A stretch of 64,000 bases of DNA from Deltaproteobacteria bacterium (GTDB taxonomy: Bacteria; Desulfobacterota; Desulfomonilia; UBA1062), in NCBI GenBank assembly GCA_029552245.1, contig JAKPDW010000063.1, positions 1-64,000 on the forward strand, written 5' to 3'. Shown piece after piece: positions 59,308 to 64,000 of the stretch (position 1 is its first letter; each line of letters starts with the position of its first letter). The translations under genes and the position numbers were made by a program. The notes under the pieces are model-generated. The model was given only the letters and a program-made list of their open reading frames with translations, searched no databases and was not told where the DNA came from.

Positions 59308-60273
59308 TCACTTCCCGGCCCTGCCCCCTGACACCCCATCCCGCACGGCGCGGCCGAGGCTCCTCATCTGGGCCAGGTAGTCCCGCGGGAGGGGGTCGAT
59401 CGCCACCACGGCGCCGCCTATCCGCTCAGCTATGGCCTGCGCCTTCTTGGCCGAGAACTGGGGCTGCACGAAGATCACCCTCACGCCCTGGGCCTTTGCT
59501 TCCGCTATGAGTCGGGCGACCTTCCTCGCCCCGGGGTCCTTGCCCTCCTCCTCCACGGCCACCTGCTCGAAGCCGTACGCCTGTGCGAGGTACCCGAAGG
59601 CTGGGTGGAAGACGTAGACCTTCGAGCCTTTCATGGGCGCGAACACCTCTTTGAGCTCGCGGTCGAGCGCGTCGAGATCATCGAGGAAGGCCGAAAGGTT
59701 CGCCCGGTACACCCCTGCGTGCGCCGGGTCGACCCTCACCAGCGCGTCACAGATGTTCGAGGCCTGGATCTTGACCCGCCCGGGGTCGAGCCAGACATGG
59801 GGGTCGTATCCGCCATGGTCGTGGCCTTGCCCGCCTGCCTGCGTGCGCGGGTGCTCGTGGCGCCGATCCATGGGGATGAAGCGGATCCCTGATGTCGTGT
59901 CTACGATGGAGAGGCCCGGGAAGGACCTCGCCAGCTTCGGCACGAGCCCCTTCTCGAGCGGCACGCCGATCGTGAAATAGACCCTGGCACGCGCGATGCG
60001 CGCCACCTGCCTCGGCGTCGGCTCGTAGGTGTGGGGCGACTGGCCGGGGCCGACGAGCACCTCGACATCCACAAGGTCTCCCCCGACGCGCTCCACGAAG
60101 TATGCCTGGGGGACGATGCTTACGAAGACCGGTATCCTTGCAGAGGATGCGTGGGCTGTCGCCGTCGATGCCGCCCGGGCGGCAGGCGGGTGGGGTTGGG
60201 CAGCAAGGAAGAAGCAGGCGGCAAGGGTGGAAAGCGCGAAGGCGGCGCTTGGGATCATTGTGCGACGTGCCAC
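59308..60273 (-). CDS. Metal ABC transporter substrate-binding protein (ZnuA-like)
   Basis: PQAYFVERVGGDLVDVEVLVGPGQSPHTYEPTPRQ; His-rich loop; YDPHVWLDPGRVK. Confidence 0.92.
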   Translation of the reverse strand: MARRTMIPSAAFALSTLAACFFLAAQPHPPAARAASTATAHASSARIPVFVSIVPQAYFVERVGGDLVDVEVLVGPGQSPHTYEPTPRQVARIARARVYFTIGVPLEKGLVPKLARSFPGLSIVDTTSGIRFIPMDRRHEHPRTQAGGQGHDHGGYDPHVWLDPGRVKIQASNICDALVRVDPAHAGVYRANLSAFLDDLDALDRELKEVFAPMKGSKVYVFHPAFGYLAQAYGFEQVAVEEEGKDPGARKVARLIAEAKAQGVRVIFVQPQFSAKKAQAIAERIGGAVVAIDPLPRDYLAQMRSLGRAVRDGVSGGRAGK

Positions 60274-60357
60274 CGTCTCAACCTCCCTCGTTTTCCCCGG
60301 GGACCTCTCTGCGGAGCGCTTCCGGCCACTGCACGAGGTACCGCCATATCGATCCCC

Positions 60358-60612
60358 TCACTTCGCCGTCATGCACACGAGGTGGCGCTCGCTGCACTCG
60401 TCGCACGTCATCACCGCGTGATCCCGGCAGAACTCGTCCCAGTGCTGCTTCTGGTTCGCGCTGAGGATGCCCGTCCCGTTGCACAGGGGGCAGACGTTGC
60501 CCAGGGCGGAAAGGATCGCACCCCTGATGAACTCGGAGCGGTTCGGCATCTCCCTGATGATGGAGTAGAGCGCGTCGTCAACCTTGAACGTGATGATCCC
60601 CTGCTTCTTCAT
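60358..60612 (-). CDS. RHH-type regulator with Cys/His-rich C-terminus
   Basis: MKKQGIITFKVDDALYSIIREMPNRSEFIRGAIL then CPLCNGTG...CRDHAVMTCDECSERHLVC. Confidence 0.75.
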   Translation of the reverse strand: MKKQGIITFKVDDALYSIIREMPNRSEFIRGAILSALGNVCPLCNGTGILSANQKQHWDEFCRDHAVMTCDECSERHLVCMTAK

Positions 60613-60627
60613 AGGCCCCTCCATGCC

Positions 60628-60655
60628 GTGGGTAATACCAAGTAATACCACGGCC
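60628..60655. promoter_or_regulatory. Putative operator in divergent promoter region
   Basis: CCGTGGGTAATACCAAGTAATACCACGG: tandem GTAATACCA sites within CCGTGG/CCACGG arms. Confidence 0.55.
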
Positions 60656-60694
60656 GTGTTCCTGTCAAGCAGCAACGGGATGTATCATCGCGCC

Positions 60695-61549
60695 ATGGAC
60701 AAGGTGCTCGCCCTGATGAGGCGATCGGCGTTCCTCAGGGAGAACGAGACAGGCCGCGTGGAAGGCCCGGGCTTTTCCTTTCACCACCTCGTCCGAGGGG
60801 CGGGAAGGCCGGTCATCCTCGTGCACGGCGGAGGCGTGTGGCTCTACTCGTACAGGCACATCATCGCCCCGCTCTCGGGCTCGCTCGCCGTGCATGCCCT
60901 GGACATGCCGGGGCACGGCTTCACCTGGAGACGCGACCGAGGCACAGCCCTGGACCTCGAGGTCATGGCGGGCGCCCTCAAGGAGTACACGTCCCTCCTG
61001 GGCATCGAGAAGGCATCGCTGGTGGGGCACTCCTGGGGCGGCGCGTGGGTCATCGCCTATGCCCTTCTCTACCCCGAGGCTACTGACAGGATCGTCCTCA
61101 TCGACTCGAGCGGGCTCGACGTCCCGGACACGAGGAGCTGGGAACTCTTGAAGATACCCTTCGTCGGGGAAGCGCTCGTGACGCTTGCGCCCACCTGGGC
61201 GGGCAGGCGCATGCTGTCCATGGCCTATGCGGACACCGGCGTGCTGGACAGGGAAGCGGCGAGGGAGACCCTCTTGCCCCTGAAGATCCCCGGCAACAGG
61301 AAGGACTTGCTGAACCTCTGCAGGAACCTGTCGTGGAAAGGGCTCGAGCAGGGCATGCGCCGCCTGGGGTGTCCGGCCATGCTCATCTGGGGCGAGCACG
61401 ACAGGTACCTCGACAAGGGGCTCGCGGGCCGTTTCCGTGATCTCATAGAGGGTCTCGAGGTGCACGTGGTGCAGGGCAGCGGGCACTGCCCCCACGAGGA
61501 GCGCCCCGAGCTCACCTCGAGGCTGATCGCAGGGTTCCTGTGCGCGTGA
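60695..61549 (+). CDS. Alpha/beta hydrolase
   Basis: VILVHGGGVWLYSYRHIIAPL; LVGHSWGGAWVIAYAL; HCPHEERPE. Confidence 0.9.
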   Translation: MDKVLALMRRSAFLRENETGRVEGPGFSFHHLVRGAGRPVILVHGGGVWLYSYRHIIAPLSGSLAVHALDMPGHGFTWRRDRGTALDLEVMAGALKEYTSLLGIEKASLVGHSWGGAWVIAYALLYPEATDRIVLIDSSGLDVPDTRSWELLKIPFVGEALVTLAPTWAGRRMLSMAYADTGVLDREAARETLLPLKIPGNRKDLLNLCRNLSWKGLEQGMRRLGCPAMLIWGEHDRYLDKGLAGRFRDLIEGLEVHVVQGSGHCPHEERPELTSRLIAGFLCA

Positions 61550-62205
61550 GGCGCAATGATACCATTCAGGGATTCAGCGCTTGGATCCCACCCGGGCATC
61601 CAGGCGTACCTTCGTGCGGCCACGATGCCACACGGCACTCGGGCGACCCGGCATGTCTGCCCCAAGCCCGCAGATCAACGACACGGCCTGCACGACACGG
61701 TCTCGCCTCGAGGCTGACAGCTGGGTTCCTGTGCGCGCGAGGCGCGCCGAGACGCCCTCTGCCCTGCCGGGTCTCACCCCTTGCTTGCAGGCGCAGGAAA
61801 GGCGGCACCGGCGCGTTGAGGCGCCCGGCCTGGCCGCCAGCCTCGTTGCATGCCTGCATAAGGGGCGACACGAAACCGCATCCACATGGGTGGCAGGCTT
61901 TCCGGCATGTCTTCCGCCTCATGAGGGCGTGTCTGCGAGCGGCACCTTCGGGCTAGCCCGCAGCGTAACACCATGCAGACCCTCTGCAGCCCCCGTGCGC
62001 AGGCGCCTCTCCCGTGCATGCATGGTCCTCAAAAAAGCGTCACCCTCCCCTTCCAGCGATCACGAGCCGCTCTTTTCCCCTCGATGCAGGAAGCGGTGTG
62101 GAAATGAAAGGCCACCCCCCGCGATGAAGGCAGTGTCCCCTTTCATGATGGTGTCGCGGTCAGCGGGGTGAGGATGGCAGACCTCCGGATGACCGGGCAC
62201 CGCCA

Positions 62206-62952
62206 TCACCGCTTCATGAGCGCGAACACGCCCCAGCCCAGGTATTCCCGCGTGTACGTGGCGTAGCGCACGGGCGCCGATGTCAGCCGGGCGCGAACCT
62301 CCCCGGCCATTTCGTCATCGGGGTTTGCATCGAGCCATCGGCGCATGGTGAGCCATTGGGCGGCCTCATACCTGTCCCAGCTGTCTTGGTCGGCAAGGAC
62401 CATTTCCACGACGTCATAGCCGAGGCTTCCGAACGACGCGAGCAGGTCAGGAAGCGTGAGAAAGTTGGAGATCGCGCCTGCAAGACACCCCCTGGCGACG
62501 TCTTCCGTCGGCGGCAAGCGCCGCCAGTAGGGCTCGCCGACGAGGATGACACCCCCGGGGCGCACGCTTTTCGCCAGAAGCTCGATGGTGCCGGCAACAC
62601 CCCCTCCGATCCAGGTGGCTCCGACACATGCCGCCACATCGACCGGCTCGTCGGAGACGAAGCCGGCCGCATCGCCGTGGATGAACCTCACCCGGTGGGC
62701 GACCCCGAGTTCTTCTGCGCGTCGTCGTGCCTGCTCGGTGAACAACAGGCTCATGTCGATGCCGGTGCCGATGATCCCGTAATCGCGCGCCCAGGTGCAC
62801 AGCATCTCCCCCGACCCGCTGCCGAGGTCGAGCACCCTCGCCCCCTTCTCCAGGCGGAGCGCCTCTCCGAGCTGTGCGAGCTTTTCGGGCGTGAACGGGT
62901 TGTGGATGCGGTGGCCGCTTTCGGTTATGGTGAATATCCTGGGAATGTCCAA
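62206..62952 (-). CDS. Class I SAM-dependent methyltransferase
   Basis: VLDLGSGSGEMLCTWARDYGIIGTGIDMS. Confidence 0.9.
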   Translation of the reverse strand: MDIPRIFTITESGHRIHNPFTPEKLAQLGEALRLEKGARVLDLGSGSGEMLCTWARDYGIIGTGIDMSLLFTEQARRRAEELGVAHRVRFIHGDAAGFVSDEPVDVAACVGATWIGGGVAGTIELLAKSVRPGGVILVGEPYWRRLPPTEDVARGCLAGAISNFLTLPDLLASFGSLGYDVVEMVLADQDSWDRYEAAQWLTMRRWLDANPDDEMAGEVRARLTSAPVRYATYTREYLGWGVFALMKR

Positions 62953-63070
62953 AACGGCAGATCTCCTTTCACGTGTGAATACACACGGTCACAGCCTGTC
63001 TTCCATGACATGAGCGGCCATCGACGTGATCCCGCTCGGTCTCATGGTCAGCCCTGCGTCGGTGCGTTGT

Positions 63071-64000
63071 CTAGCCCAGGAATCGGCGCATCAGCGCCGT
63101 AGAGAGAATATGGTTGCCGATCTGTTGCGTATTCCCGCTTTCGAGGTCGTTTCTGATTCTGCGCACGACTGACAGGTGTTCTTCGTGGGTCTGGGGTTCC
63201 CCTACGAACCTTCCCAGTGCCTCACGCAGCGAATCAGTCATCAACGGCCCTTCGAGATCGGCGAACTTCAAGGCTTCCTCGATCTTCGCACGGAACGAAG
63301 GATATGCATCGTGGATAAAACTGAGGTCGTCGTCGCTGAGGGCGTCGAACGCGATGAGCTCCGGCGGCAGGCCGAGAGCGTACAGAGAGCACGTGAACGA
63401 GATCGCTCTCGGCAGGGTGATCCCGTCGAGCTCGCGCGCATACCCGAACAGGCCCACGTGCAGCTTACGCGCCCGCCGCGCCGGGACGTGCTTTGCCATC
63501 CGGTTGATGTGCGGTGCCAGCTCAGCGATGCTGCGTCGGTAGACCTTGCTGTAGCGCTCCATGATCGACTGGGCTCGTTCCACGTCGATGGGTGCTGCAT
63601 GACCGATGACTCGCGACTTGAGGTGTTCACAAGCGGCTCGCACCTCGTCGACCGGGTAGTCGAACTTGAACGCAGACTGGATCGTAAACGTTACCACGCT
63701 TGGGTACTCGCGACCGACGCGCTCTGCGGTGCGTGGAGAGAGTCCTCCACGGAATGGCGCAGACCCCATACCGAGGATGGGGTGGATCCGCACTCCGATG
63801 CGCTCGGCGAGACGGTCGAGATTCATGAGGGCGATCTTGTTGGCAAGCGCCGCCGAGACGAGCCCGAAGTTCATCGCCGTATCCGAACGCGCGAGGAAGA
63901 CTCGCTGGTCCTCCACGTCCTTGTCCGAGAGGTAGTCCTCGACGATACGGTCTGCGTTCAGCATGCTCTGGACGTCTTCGAACAGCGGGATGACCTGGAT
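63071..64000 (-). CDS. Archaeal-type phosphoenolpyruvate carboxylase (partial, N-terminus beyond window)
   Basis: FLARSDTAMNFGLVSAALANKIALMNL; GSAPFRGGLSPRTAERVGREYPSVVTFTIQSAFKFDYP. Confidence 0.78.
   Translation of the reverse strand: MQVIPLFEDVQSMLNADRIVEDYLSDKDVEDQRVFLARSDTAMNFGLVSAALANKIALMNLDRLAERIGVRIHPILGMGSAPFRGGLSPRTAERVGREYPSVVTFTIQSAFKFDYPVDEVRAACEHLKSRVIGHAAPIDVERAQSIMERYSKVYRRSIAELAPHINRMAKHVPARRARKLHVGLFGYARELDGITLPRAISFTCSLYALGLPPELIAFDALSDDDLSFIHDAYPSFRAKIEEALKFADLEGPLMTDSLREALGRFVGEPQTHEEHLSVVRRIRNDLESGNTQQIGNHILSTALMRRFLG

Noticed and set aside
61560-62200. Overlapping ORFs between alpha/beta hydrolase and methyltransferase
   Set aside because: No recognisable domain or consistent coding signal; likely non-coding apart from the gene-tail duplication reported.

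Overview
GC-rich, gene-dense 64 kb window from what looks like an anaerobic, Desulfobacterota-type bacterium (inferred from gene content). The centre (about 14.3-34.7 kb) is a catabolic-looking island. It carries two acyl-CoA dehydrogenases, three related helical proteins of unknown function, three 2-hydroxyacyl-CoA dehydratase/benzoyl-CoA-reductase-like subunits (two are tandem twins), two ASKHA [4Fe-4S] activators, an orphan acetyl-CoA-synthase-beta-like protein and a CooC-like ATPase. Next to these lie a glycyl radical enzyme (GRE) whose N-terminus looks like an SCP-2 sterol-carrier domain, its radical-SAM activase and an SDR. The main operon has a sigma70-type promoter overlapped by a perfect Fur-box-like palindrome; the GRE promoter carries a separate TetR-like palindrome. 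Flanks: RND efflux with TetR, amino-acid ABC transporter, tRNA-Thr(CGT), porin, ArsC, an ECF sigma / CBM48-like anti-sigma cluster, a DUF1365-Cfa operon, a PEP-CTERM protein, an AT-richer module beside an IS256-type remnant, a GH13 enzyme, an octaheme cytochrome, a ZnuABC-type transporter with a Cys-rich RHH regulator, and a partial archaeal-type PEP carboxylase. Two further observations stand out. (1) Several intergenic regions hold short repeats with an approximately 60-62 bp cadence, including a 5-unit CRISPR-like array at about 56.2 kb with an exact 61 bp period. (2) Four conserved genes are interrupted, two by apparent frameshifts and two by in-frame TAG codons. All calls come from reading the sequence and supplied translations; no database search was run.
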